Shown here: in pieces, positions 18,275-26,426 of the stretch | Position numbering within the stretch: position 1 is the first letter of the stretch | Layout of the letters: each line of letters opens with the position of its first letter | NCBI RefSeq assembly: GCF_004310285.1 | Contig: NZ_SISF01000030.1 | Coordinates: 248,001 to 312,000, forward strand | DNA length: 64,000 bases | DNA from: Agrobacterium cavarae | Lineage (GTDB): Bacteria > Pseudomonadota > Alphaproteobacteria > Rhizobiales > Rhizobiaceae | Direction: 5' to 3' | Made by a program: the position numbers and the translations under genes | The notes under the pieces: model-generated | The model's input: only the letters and a program-made list of their open reading frames with translations | The model's database searches: none | What the model was told of the DNA's origin: nothing

Positions 18275-19180
18275 ATGTGCGGCATTGTTGGACTATTCCT
18301 GAAAGACAAAAGCCTGGAACCGCAGTTGGGTCAGCTGCTCTCTGACATGCTGATCACCATGACCGATCGTGGACCGGACTCGGCAGGTATCGCGATCTAC
18401 GGTGGCGCTGCCGCAGGACGCGCCAAGGTAACGATTCAGTCCGCCGATCCTGATGCAGACTTTACAGGACTTGCAGAGGCGCTGAAGGAAAAGGGCGTTG
18501 CGGCTGCGGTGACCGTCAAGAGCACGCACGCGGTTCTGGACATCCCGGCGGACAAGCTTGATGGCATCCGCGCCGTTCTTTCCGCTCTCCGCCCCAATGT
18601 CCGCGTCATGGGCTCCGGTGGCAGCGTCGAGATTTACAAGGAAACCGGCCTGCCGAAGGATGTGGTGGCCCGCTTTGACGTGCGCTCCATGGCTGGCACC
18701 CATGGCATCGGCCACACCCGCATGGCAACGGAATCGGCGGTGACGACGCTTGGCGCGCATCCCTTCTCCACCGGCTCGGATCAGTGCCTCGTGCATAATG
18801 GTTCGCTCTCCAACCATAACAATCTGCGCCGCGAACTGGTTCGTGAAGGGATGAGTTTCGAAACCCAGAACGACTCAGAAGTGGCTGCTGCTTACCTCAC
18901 GGCAGAAATGGCCAAGGGGAAGGATCTGGGTGAGGCGCTGACCGGTGCACTCGACGATCTCGACGGCTTCTTCACCTTCGTTGTCGGCACCAAGTCCGGT
19001 TTCGGCGTCGTGCGCGATCCGATTGCCTGCAAACCCGCTGTCATGGCCGAAACCGATCAATATGTCGCTTTCGGCTCGGAGTATCGTGCCTTGGTCAATC
19101 TGCCGGGCATTGAGACCGCCCGCGTCTGGGAGCCGGAGCCGGCGACCGTCTACTTCTGGGACCACGAAAAAGCAGCCTGA
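18275..19180 (+). CDS. mgsA: N-methylglutamate synthase amidotransferase-like subunit (GlxB)
   Basis: 301-residue class II glutamine amidotransferase homologue, related to the N-terminal domain of glutamate synthase large subunit. The start is set at ATG 18275 so that the nucleophile Cys is residue 2 (MCGIVGLF), as the family requires; GGAGGTG lies 7 bases upstream. GHTRMATES and the VHNGSLSNHNNLR motifs of the amidotransferase site are present. Rhizobial annotation calls it glxB; in methylamine-using bacteria the same gene is mgsA, the first of three subunits of N-methylglutamate synthase. Confidence 0.82.
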   Translation: MCGIVGLFLKDKSLEPQLGQLLSDMLITMTDRGPDSAGIAIYGGAAAGRAKVTIQSADPDADFTGLAEALKEKGVAAAVTVKSTHAVLDIPADKLDGIRAVLSALRPNVRVMGSGGSVEIYKETGLPKDVVARFDVRSMAGTHGIGHTRMATESAVTTLGAHPFSTGSDQCLVHNGSLSNHNNLRRELVREGMSFETQNDSEVAAAYLTAEMAKGKDLGEALTGALDDLDGFFTFVVGTKSGFGVVRDPIACKPAVMAETDQYVAFGSEYRALVNLPGIETARVWEPEPATVYFWDHEKAA

Positions 19181-19216
19181 TGCCGTCATCGGCCTATCCG
19201 TGTGAAAGTCATATCC

Positions 19217-19903
19217 ATGCCAGTCTTCGATCTCTCTCATACGCCGCTGCGTGACCTCAACAAGGCGCTGCACGGCCTTTCGGCGGGTGTAAACGACACC
19301 GAATTTGAAGTCGTCAATCCGCGCGGCCATCACGCCGTTGCCGTTGGCATCGACAGTCCCGTAACCGTCGATGTGCACGGTTCTGTCGGCTATTATTGCG
19401 CCGGCATGAATGATGGTGGCACCGTCACCGTTCATGGCTCTGCCGGTCCGGGTGTCGCCGAGAACATGATGTCCGGTACCGTCGTCATTGAAGGGGATGC
19501 CTCTCAATATGCGGGTGCCACCGGTCGCGGCGGGCTTCTCGTCATCAAGGGCAATGCCGCATCCCGTTGCGGGATTTCGATGAAAGGCATCGATATCGTC
19601 GTGCAGGGCAATATCGGCCATATGTCGGCCTTCATGGGCCAGTCCGGCCATCTCGTCGTCTGCGGAGATGCGGGCGATGCACTGGGCGACAGTCTTTACG
19701 AGGCAAAGCTTTTCGTGCGCGGCTCGGTCAAAAGCCTCGGCGCCGACTGCATCGAAAAAGAAATGCGGCCCGAGCATCTGGAAAAGCTGGCGGAGCTTCT
19801 CGACAAGGCCGGCATCACCGATGTCAAGCCTGGCGAGTTCAAGCGCTACGGCTCTGCCCGCACGCTCTACACCTTCAACATCGACAACGCCGATGCATAT
19901 TGA
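19217..19903 (+). CDS. mgsB: N-methylglutamate synthase subunit B (GlxC, GltB C-terminal-domain-like)
   Basis: 228-residue protein homologous to the GXGXG beta-helix domain at the C-terminus of glutamate synthase. Repeated glycine-rich turns are seen (SVGYYCAGMNDGGTVTVHG, YAGATGRGGLLVIKGN, AFMGQSGHLVVCGDAGD). The start at ATG 19217 (MPVFDLS) is preferred to an upstream GTG. It sits 36 bases after the amidotransferase gene and 15 before the FMN subunit gene, in one operon. Known as GlxC in rhizobia and MgsB in the N-methylglutamate pathway. Confidence 0.82.
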   Translation: MPVFDLSHTPLRDLNKALHGLSAGVNDTEFEVVNPRGHHAVAVGIDSPVTVDVHGSVGYYCAGMNDGGTVTVHGSAGPGVAENMMSGTVVIEGDASQYAGATGRGGLLVIKGNAASRCGISMKGIDIVVQGNIGHMSAFMGQSGHLVVCGDAGDALGDSLYEAKLFVRGSVKSLGADCIEKEMRPEHLEKLAELLDKAGITDVKPGEFKRYGSARTLYTFNIDNADAY

Positions 19904-19918
19904 GGCAGGGATTTACCG

Positions 19919-21247
19919 ATGAGCTATCACAACCCATTCACCCCGCCGCGCAAGTCCGCAACCTTCGACGACCATACGCTGGCGGAAATCCGCCGCGCTG
20001 CGGCAACCGGCATTTACGATATTCGCGGTGCGGGCACGAAGCGCAAGGTTCCGCATTTTGACGACCTGCTGTTTCTTGGCGCTTCCATTTCGCGCTATCC
20101 GCTCGAAGGCTATCGCGAGAAATGCGATACGAGCGTCACGCTTGGAACCCGATTTGCCAAGAAGCCGATTACGCTCAAAACGCCGATCACGATTGCGGGC
20201 ATGAGCTTCGGCGCGCTATCCGGGAATGCCAAGGAGGCTCTTGGCCGCGGCGCCACGATTGCCGGCACCTCCACGACGACAGGCGACGGTGGCATGACGG
20301 ATGAGGAGCGCGGTCACAGCCAAACCCTGGTCTATCAGTATCTGCCCTCGCGCTACGGCATGAACCCGAAGGATCTGCGCCGTGCAGACGCCATCGAGGT
20401 GGTTGTGGGCCAGGGCGCCAAGCCTGGTGGTGGCGGCATGCTGCTCGGCCAGAAGATTTCCGACCGCGTTGCCACTATGCGTAATCTGCCGAAGGGGATC
20501 GATCAGCGCTCGGCCTGCCGCCATCCCGACTGGACCGGCCCGGATGATTTGGAAATCAAGATCCTCGAACTGCGTGAAATCACCGACTGGGAAAAGCCGA
20601 TCTATATCAAGGTCGGTGGCGCGCGCCCCTATTACGACACGGCGCTTGCGGTAAAGGCCGGTGCCGATGTGGTGGTGCTGGACGGTATGCAGGGCGGCAC
20701 GGCTGCAACGCAGGACGTCTTTATCGAAAATGTCGGCATGCCAACGCTTGCCTGCATTCGCCCCGCAGTCCAGGCCCTTCAGGATCTCGGCATGCATCGC
20801 AAGGTGCAATTGATCGTGTCGGGCGGGATTCGCTCCGGCGCCGATGTGGCGAAGGCTCTGGCGCTTGGCGCCGATGCGGTGGCGATTGGCACCGCGGCAC
20901 TCGTGGCGCTTGGCGACAACGACCCGAAGTGGGAAGAGGAATACCAGAAGCTCGGCACCACCGCTGGCGCTTATGATGACTGGCACGAAGGCAAAGACCC
21001 GGCTGGCATCACGACCCAGGATCCGGAGCTTGCCGCGCGTCTCGACCCGGTCGCCGCCGGTCGTCGCCTTGCCAATTATTTGAAGGTGATGACGCTTGAA
21101 GCGCAGACCATCGCGCGCGCCTGCGGCAAGAACCACCTCCACAATCTGGAGCCGGAAGATCTCGTGGCGTTGACCATGGAGGCCGCAGCCATGGCGCAGG
21201 TTCCGCTGGCGGGAACGAACTGGTTCCCCGGCAAAGGTGGCTTCTGA
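19919..21247 (+). CDS. mgsC: N-methylglutamate synthase FMN subunit (GlxD)
   Basis: 442-residue homologue of the central FMN-binding domain of glutamate synthase. Family signatures include ITIAGMSFGALSGNAKEALGRGA, GQGAKPGGGGMLLGQKI, VVLDGMQGGTAATQ and LIVSGGIRSGADVAKALALGADAV. It would transfer the methylamine-derived group to 2-oxoglutarate to give N-methylglutamate. A cysteine pair resembling part of the Fe-S site (SACRHPDW) is visible. Third gene of the mgs set, called glxD in rhizobia. Confidence 0.85.
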   Translation: MSYHNPFTPPRKSATFDDHTLAEIRRAAATGIYDIRGAGTKRKVPHFDDLLFLGASISRYPLEGYREKCDTSVTLGTRFAKKPITLKTPITIAGMSFGALSGNAKEALGRGATIAGTSTTTGDGGMTDEERGHSQTLVYQYLPSRYGMNPKDLRRADAIEVVVGQGAKPGGGGMLLGQKISDRVATMRNLPKGIDQRSACRHPDWTGPDDLEIKILELREITDWEKPIYIKVGGARPYYDTALAVKAGADVVVLDGMQGGTAATQDVFIENVGMPTLACIRPAVQALQDLGMHRKVQLIVSGGIRSGADVAKALALGADAVAIGTAALVALGDNDPKWEEEYQKLGTTAGAYDDWHEGKDPAGITTQDPELAARLDPVAAGRRLANYLKVMTLEAQTIARACGKNHLHNLEPEDLVALTMEAAAMAQVPLAGTNWFPGKGGF

Positions 21248-21335
21248 AAAAGCATGCATTAAGGACGGGCGCGTTTGGGAGGATGCGGCCGTCTTTCTAA
21301 AATCAAGTGTCTGATACCAAAAAAAGGGGAATGAC

Positions 21336-22643
21336 GTGACACTGGACCTCTCCGCATATGCAGCCGAAAAGGGCATCAAATATTTTATGATCAGTTACAC
21401 CGATCTCTTCGGTGGGCAGCGCGCCAAGCTGGTGCCTGCCGAAGCGATCGCTGACATGCAAAAGGACGGCGCGGGCTTTGCAGGCTTTGCCACCTGGTTC
21501 GATTTGACACCCGCTCATCCTGATCTTTTTGCCGTGCCAGACGCCTCCTCGGTCATCCAGCTTCCATGGAAGAAGGATGTCGCCTGGGTCGCCGCCGATT
21601 GCGTGATGGAAGACCAGCCGGTCGAACAGGCGCCGCGTGTGGTCTTGAAGAAACTGATTGCCGAAGCCGCAAGCGAAGGCTTGCGGGTGAAGACCGGTGT
21701 CGAGCCGGAATTCTTCCTGATTTCGGCTGACGGCAGCAAAATCTCTGACGAATATGATACCGCCGAAAAGCCCTGCTACGATCAGCAGGCGGTGATGCGC
21801 CGTTACGATGTGATTGCCGAAATTTGCGACTACATGCTGGAGCTGGGTTGGAAGCCGTACCAGAACGACCATGAAGACGCGAACGGCCAGTTTGAAATGA
21901 ACTGGGAATATGACGACGCGCTTCAAACGGCCGACAAGCATTCCTTTTTCAAATTCATGGTGAAATCCGTTGCAGAAAAGCATGGGCTTCGCGCCACCTT
22001 CATGCCGAAGCCCTTCAAGGGCCTGACCGGCAATGGCTGCCATGCGCATATTTCCGTGTGGGATCTGGACGGCGAGGTCAATGCCTTTGCTGACAAGGCG
22101 ATGCCATTCGGCCTTTCCGCCAAGGGCAAGACCTTTCTTGGCGGTATCATGAAACATGCCTCTGCGCTGGCGGCTGTCACCAATCCGACCGTCAATTCCT
22201 ACAAGCGCATCAATGCGCCGCGCACCATATCCGGCGCCACATGGGCACCCAACACGGTGACATGGACCGGCAACAACCGCACCCATATGGTGCGCGTGCC
22301 GGGGCCCGGGCGGTTCGAGCTTCGTCTGCCGGACGGTGCGGTGAACCCCTATCTGCTCCAGGCCATCATAATCGCAGCCGGCCTTTCCGGCGTTCGCGCT
22401 CAGGCCGATCCAGGTCCACATCACGATATCGACATGTATCGCGAAGGCCATACGGTCACCAATGCGCCGAAACTGCCGCTCAATCTTCTCGATGCGTTGC
22501 GCGAATATGAGAAGGATGAAGCGTTGCAGCAGGCGCTCGGCGTCGAGTTCTCCAAGGCCTATTTGAAGCTTAAGCATGGTGAGTGGGACAGCTACTGCTC
22601 GCAGTTCACCGCCTGGGAGCACCAGACCACGCTCGACGTTTGA
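21336..22643 (+). CDS. gmaS: Gamma-glutamylmethylamide synthetase (type III glutamine synthetase, GlnT-like)
   Basis: 435-residue glutamine-synthetase-fold enzyme (rhizobial GlnT/GSIII branch). Visible motifs: VKTGVEPEFFL, the glutamate-binding DANGQFEMNWEYDDAL, HAHISVWDLDG and FELRLPDGAVNPYLLQA. Starts at GTG 21336 with GGGGA upstream. In methylamine users this branch is GMAS, which joins glutamate and methylamine with ATP. Its position right behind the mgs genes favours GMAS over plain glutamine synthetase; sequence alone cannot exclude the latter. Confidence 0.82.
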   Translation: MTLDLSAYAAEKGIKYFMISYTDLFGGQRAKLVPAEAIADMQKDGAGFAGFATWFDLTPAHPDLFAVPDASSVIQLPWKKDVAWVAADCVMEDQPVEQAPRVVLKKLIAEAASEGLRVKTGVEPEFFLISADGSKISDEYDTAEKPCYDQQAVMRRYDVIAEICDYMLELGWKPYQNDHEDANGQFEMNWEYDDALQTADKHSFFKFMVKSVAEKHGLRATFMPKPFKGLTGNGCHAHISVWDLDGEVNAFADKAMPFGLSAKGKTFLGGIMKHASALAAVTNPTVNSYKRINAPRTISGATWAPNTVTWTGNNRTHMVRVPGPGRFELRLPDGAVNPYLLQAIIIAAGLSGVRAQADPGPHHDIDMYREGHTVTNAPKLPLNLLDALREYEKDEALQQALGVEFSKAYLKLKHGEWDSYCSQFTAWEHQTTLDV

Positions 22644-22672
22644 CAACGTTTCCCCGCCGCCTTGCGGCTTTT

Positions 22673-22702
22673 CCCGCGCTCCTTGCATAGCGCGGGTTTT
22701 TT
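22673..22702 (+). terminator. Intrinsic terminator after gmaS
   Basis: Perfect 8-bp stem CCCGCGCT (22673-22680) and AGCGCGGG (22689-22696), 8-base loop, then six T (22697-22702). It separates gmaS from purU, so purU either depends on readthrough or has its own promoter in the short gap. Confidence 0.85.
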
Positions 22703-22727
22703 CCATCGATGACAGAGAGGGCGCCAG

Positions 22728-23612
22728 ATGACGACCTATGTATTGACCGTAGCTTGCAAATCCACACGCGGCATCGTCGCCGCCATTTCGGGTTATCTCG
22801 CGGACAAGGGTTGCAACATCGTTGACTCTTCGCAATTCGACGACCTCGAAACCGGCAAGTTCTTCATGCGCGTCTCCTTCATTTCGGAAGAAGGCGTGTC
22901 GCTTTCAGACATCAAGGAAGGCTTCAAGCCGGTTGCCGACCGCTTCAAGATGGAAGCCGAGATCTTCAGCGATGGCGAACGCACCAAGACGCTGCTGATG
23001 GTGTCGCGTTTCGGTCATTGTCTCAACGATCTGCTCTACCGCTGGAAGATCGGCGCGCTGCCGATCGATATCGTCGGCGTCGTCTCCAACCACTTCGATT
23101 ACCAGAAGGTTGTCGTCAACCACGACATTCCTTTCCACCACATCAAGGTGACGAAGGAAAACAAGCCGAAGGCCGAAGCGCAGCTGAACGACCTGATCGA
23201 AAGCACCGGCACCGAACTCGTGGTCCTGGCACGCTATATGCAGGTTCTTTCCGACGACATGTGCCGCAAAATGTCCGGCAAGATCATCAACATTCACCAC
23301 TCCTTCCTGCCAAGCTTCAAGGGCGCTAACCCTTACAAGCAGGCCTATGAGCGTGGCGTGAAGCTGATTGGCGCCACCGCCCATTACGTCACCGCCGATC
23401 TCGACGAAGGCCCGATCATCGAGCAGGACACCGTGCGCATCACCCACGCACAGTCGGCAGATGATTACGTCTCGCTTGGCCGCGATGTGGAAAGCCAGGT
23501 TCTGGCCCGTGCCATCCATGCGCATATCCACCACCGCACCTTCATCAACGGCAACCGCACCGTGGTCTTCCCGCCAAGCCCGGGGTCCTACGCGTCGGAA
23601 CGGATGGGGTAA
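22728..23612 (+). CDS. purU: Formyltetrahydrofolate deformylase
   Basis: 294-residue PurU: an N-terminal ACT domain (about 1-85; LTVACKSTRGIVAAISGYLADKGCNI) and a C-terminal formyltransferase-fold hydrolase (about 90-290) with the catalytic IHHSFLPSFKGANPYKQAY and HYVTADLDEGPII motifs. It hydrolyses 10-formyl-THF to formate and THF. Next to an N-methylglutamate dehydrogenase, whose methyl carbon enters as methylene-THF, it provides the exit of C1 units as formate. A folD-type gene for the step between is not in the window. Confidence 0.92.
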   Translation: MTTYVLTVACKSTRGIVAAISGYLADKGCNIVDSSQFDDLETGKFFMRVSFISEEGVSLSDIKEGFKPVADRFKMEAEIFSDGERTKTLLMVSRFGHCLNDLLYRWKIGALPIDIVGVVSNHFDYQKVVVNHDIPFHHIKVTKENKPKAEAQLNDLIESTGTELVVLARYMQVLSDDMCRKMSGKIINIHHSFLPSFKGANPYKQAYERGVKLIGATAHYVTADLDEGPIIEQDTVRITHAQSADDYVSLGRDVESQVLARAIHAHIHHRTFINGNRTVVFPPSPGSYASERMG

Positions 23613-24043
23613 GTTGCTGCATGCGCCAAACGCCACCGCCGGAGTTCGGGCCATAGCAATGGATGCGCTACTCTGCGGATAGTTGTCTTTTCAACAACAT
23701 TAGCAGCGCACGAGGTAAATGGAGAATCCAATGAAAGAGGCGCAATAGCGCTCCATGCGGTGCCGCTGCGCGCGATATAACAAGCTCACGAATAAAGAGG
23801 CTCCAGAGACTTATCGCCTCGCGGTCCGCAGCAGGCCAAGGTTATCGCGGAGCAGAGCGAGCGCTTCTTCCGGGGGCCGGTGAGAAGACACGGGCGAAAA
23901 GCCCTTCTGTAAACTGACCGGTTGAATTCTTGACATCGGAAGCAGGGAACGAAGCAGCGCATGCCATCAAAATTCTCCGGTGGATTTGGAAGCAACATAG
24001 CTACTCCACCAGACACTCGTTCTAGCCGTGGCAATCAAGCGTT
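23613..24043. other. Gap between the methylamine and siderophore regions
   Basis: 431 bases with no gene I recognise. A minus-strand frame around 23822-23890 gives PPEEALALLRDNLGLLRTARR before a stop, which looks like the coded end of a lost protein, but it is too short to name. The stretch is the left boundary of the siderophore island. Confidence 0.35.
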
Positions 24044-25168
24044 TCATTCAGGCAAATATTCGCTCGATCCTCGCGCAATTATGTCTTCTTCACTCAGAGA
24101 CTTATTCCAGTGAGAATAAAATATCATCCTTTCCTTGGGCAAACCGATTTCGCGCCTTAGATGACGATAAATCTTGGCGAACGTTTTATGTTCACATCCT
24201 CCCCAAAAGAATGGTTCATCTCGATTCTCGGGCCACGCAACTGATCTGACAGCGTCAGGCAACAAAGTGGTAGTTGCGGGTGCCGCATCTTGCCGGTGGA
24301 GCCATTTCATCGTCATGCCCTTGGGCTTTTGAAGCGGCAGTTCATCCTCCGCAGTCGCAATTTCAATGAACGCTATACCCGTCGCGTCATCATCCAACGT
24401 TTCTAAAATCCTTGCTATACCTGGCAGGGCTGTTTCATCGCCGGCGAGAACGTAGAACTTTGCAGGTTTGGGTCCGTTAGCGGCAGGACCAAGAATTCCA
24501 ACCAGATCGCCAATCTGCGCCGCCAACGCCCAGCGCGTTGCCGGTCCGGGGTTTTCGTGCAATGCGAAATCTATGATAATCTGGCCTTTCGAAACGTCGA
24601 TGCCCCTTATCGTGTAAACACGTGTGGGTACTGCCCCTTCCGGGGGCCATACGACGTGGCCGCGGTGATCCAGCCTAGGCCAGACAGGGTTGCCGATACC
24701 TCGCGGTTGGAAGATTAATCGACAGTGAAGCTGGTCGTCACGGTCGTAGCGCTCAAGGTTTTCGCCATGGAAAACGATTCTGCGGAAGGTGGGTGAAATA
24801 TCGTTGATGGACACCACATGCAAAAAGCGAAGATCATCGGGAAGAGCCGGTTCGGCATAATCTCCCACCCAATCGATGTCCAATTTTTCGCGGGAGGCAA
24901 TGAAGCATATCGGACCGACGAGCGCATGTTTCAGGCGGTTCAAACTGCTCGGATCATCAGCTTCGGCAGTGAGTTTGAATCCATCTTCGAAAGGCTCAAA
25001 TGTAGCTTTACCAAAGGGCGATTCTAAATCCTGCAGCGTTCCACGCTTGCTCACTATCATGTCGTGACTTGCCAAAGCCTCTATAAAGGGCTCGACATAA
25101 GTGTCGATAGAGGCAAGCTTCACAGTGGCATGCGCTTGAAAGAGGCGCTTGGTGGTGGTGGAGGACAT
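24044..25168 (-). CDS. Siderophore-interacting FAD-binding protein (ferric-siderophore reductase) with DUF2218 domain
   Basis: 374 residues. The first about 100 residues match the DUF2218 type, fused to a SIP-family flavin reductase: FLHVVSINDISPTFRRIVFHG, the FAD-binding RVYTIR near residue 190, and the SIP C-terminal FFWGGCEHKTFAKIYRHLRRE with FYSHWNKSLSEED. SIP proteins reduce Fe3+-siderophores in the cytoplasm and release iron. It is the last gene of the minus-strand uptake operon after the TonB receptor and the binding protein. Confidence 0.88.
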   Translation of the reverse strand: MSSTTTKRLFQAHATVKLASIDTYVEPFIEALASHDMIVSKRGTLQDLESPFGKATFEPFEDGFKLTAEADDPSSLNRLKHALVGPICFIASREKLDIDWVGDYAEPALPDDLRFLHVVSINDISPTFRRIVFHGENLERYDRDDQLHCRLIFQPRGIGNPVWPRLDHRGHVVWPPEGAVPTRVYTIRGIDVSKGQIIIDFALHENPGPATRWALAAQIGDLVGILGPAANGPKPAKFYVLAGDETALPGIARILETLDDDATGIAFIEIATAEDELPLQKPKGMTMKWLHRQDAAPATTTLLPDAVRSVAWPENRDEPFFWGGCEHKTFAKIYRHLRREIGLPKERMIFYSHWNKSLSEEDIIARGSSEYLPE

Positions 25169-25289
25169 GGCGAGACCTATGCGCTGCTACAGTCCGTCTC
25201 AGGTTCATTCTGAACCAGTCAGACTTTCGATTGTTTTGGTGTCGTTTGTCTTTTCGGGATAACCGGTTTCCACTTATCCCGGGCAAACT

Positions 25290-26426
25290 TTAAAGCGACA
25301 CCCAGAGAGGACCCTCGATCGCGAATGCTGCAAATTCCGTGTTGATCTTCGTCAGGATTGCTTCCGGCTCGAGGTCGGAGCAAAGCTCTGGATGGAGCCA
25401 TTTTGCCGTGAGCACGACGAAAAGCACGTTCAGCGGAAGGTTGGAGATCAGCCCCGTCCAAATCCCGTAAACACGTTTGTTGACCGCGCTCGGCAATTGA
25501 GCAAAACCTGATCTGCTTTCGACCAGTTTCTCCAAACTTTCCCTAGCCGCCTCCCGGTCCAAACCTGGCCCAATCGCAGGCCGATTGCCGGCTGCCCAGC
25601 CGCCGCCCGAGGCGATGTACACGTCATGTGGGGTGGTCAGGACATATTCCAGCGATAGCTTCTCAAAATAGGGTGCTTTCACTCCGGGTAGAGGTTGGCC
25701 TCCCGCCAAGGCTAGCAGTTCACCCCAGACCTTTCGGCCTGCCGCCCAACAACAATCATCTGGTGTAGACTGAACTTCCAGATATGTCGTTACCCGTGGA
25801 GCCTTTGATACTCGTGTGGTAACCGACGCCAAACCATCTTCGACAACTGACAAAAAGGCCTCAGCTTTTTGCGGAACGCCTAGTATCTTGCCCCACATGC
25901 GCATGTAGGCCTTCACCAATGCTACTGGATCGGTGTTTTGACTGTCGGTCAACGCGTTGCTTGAAATATCACTGTACACGACCGGTATCTTCAGATCGTT
26001 CAATCGACTTACAATCGGATCCGCCCCGCCCTGCGGGCTCATGAAGGCGGTTGTGACCACAAGATCCGGCGCCAAACTTATCAATTGCTCAAGCGAAACG
26101 CTGTCCGGCGTCTGTTTGCCGATAACGGTTATCTGGTGACCATTCGATAATGACTTTATAAGAGCAGGACTATCGATACGATCGATGGCCGCCCAGCCCG
26201 CAACGATCGAAGCCGGATCTGGATGAAGCAGCGACATCGTGAGAAGATCATGCGCTTCAAGCAAGATGATCCTCTTCGGAGCGCCAGGGAGGCTGACCTG
26301 GCGCCCTGCCATATCCGTAACTGTTATCAACGATTGTGCCTGGGTCGGTCCCGTAAAAGAGACGACCCCGGCAGCCAAGGTGGACGTGCAAAAGCTTCTA
26401 CGTGTCAAAGTCACGGAGATCACCAC
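25290..26426 (-). CDS. ABC transporter substrate-binding protein, ferric-siderophore type
   Basis: 378 residues. The N-terminus LTRRSFCTSTLAAGVVSF followed by TQAQS is a Tat-like signal peptide. The mature part is a FecB/BtuF-type periplasmic binding protein (VTDMAGRQVSLPGAPKRIILLEAHD and LISLAPDLVVTTAF). It would take the ferric siderophore from the TonB receptor. It begins with GTG and overlaps the receptor stop by seven bases, so the two are coupled. No permease or ATPase gene is present in the island. Confidence 0.85.
   Translation of the reverse strand: MVISVTLTRRSFCTSTLAAGVVSFTGPTQAQSLITVTDMAGRQVSLPGAPKRIILLEAHDLLTMSLLHPDPASIVAGWAAIDRIDSPALIKSLSNGHQITVIGKQTPDSVSLEQLISLAPDLVVTTAFMSPQGGADPIVSRLNDLKIPVVYSDISSNALTDSQNTDPVALVKAYMRMWGKILGVPQKAEAFLSVVEDGLASVTTRVSKAPRVTTYLEVQSTPDDCCWAAGRKVWGELLALAGGQPLPGVKAPYFEKLSLEYVLTTPHDVYIASGGGWAAGNRPAIGPGLDREAARESLEKLVESRSGFAQLPSAVNKRVYGIWTGLISNLPLNVLFVVLTAKWLHPELCSDLEPEAILTKINTEFAAFAIEGPLWVSL

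Noticed and set aside
21303..22835. Minus-strand 510-codon frame opposite gmaS and the start of purU
   Set aside because: Long only because of GC-rich codon use on the other strand; the plus-strand gene has all family motifs.
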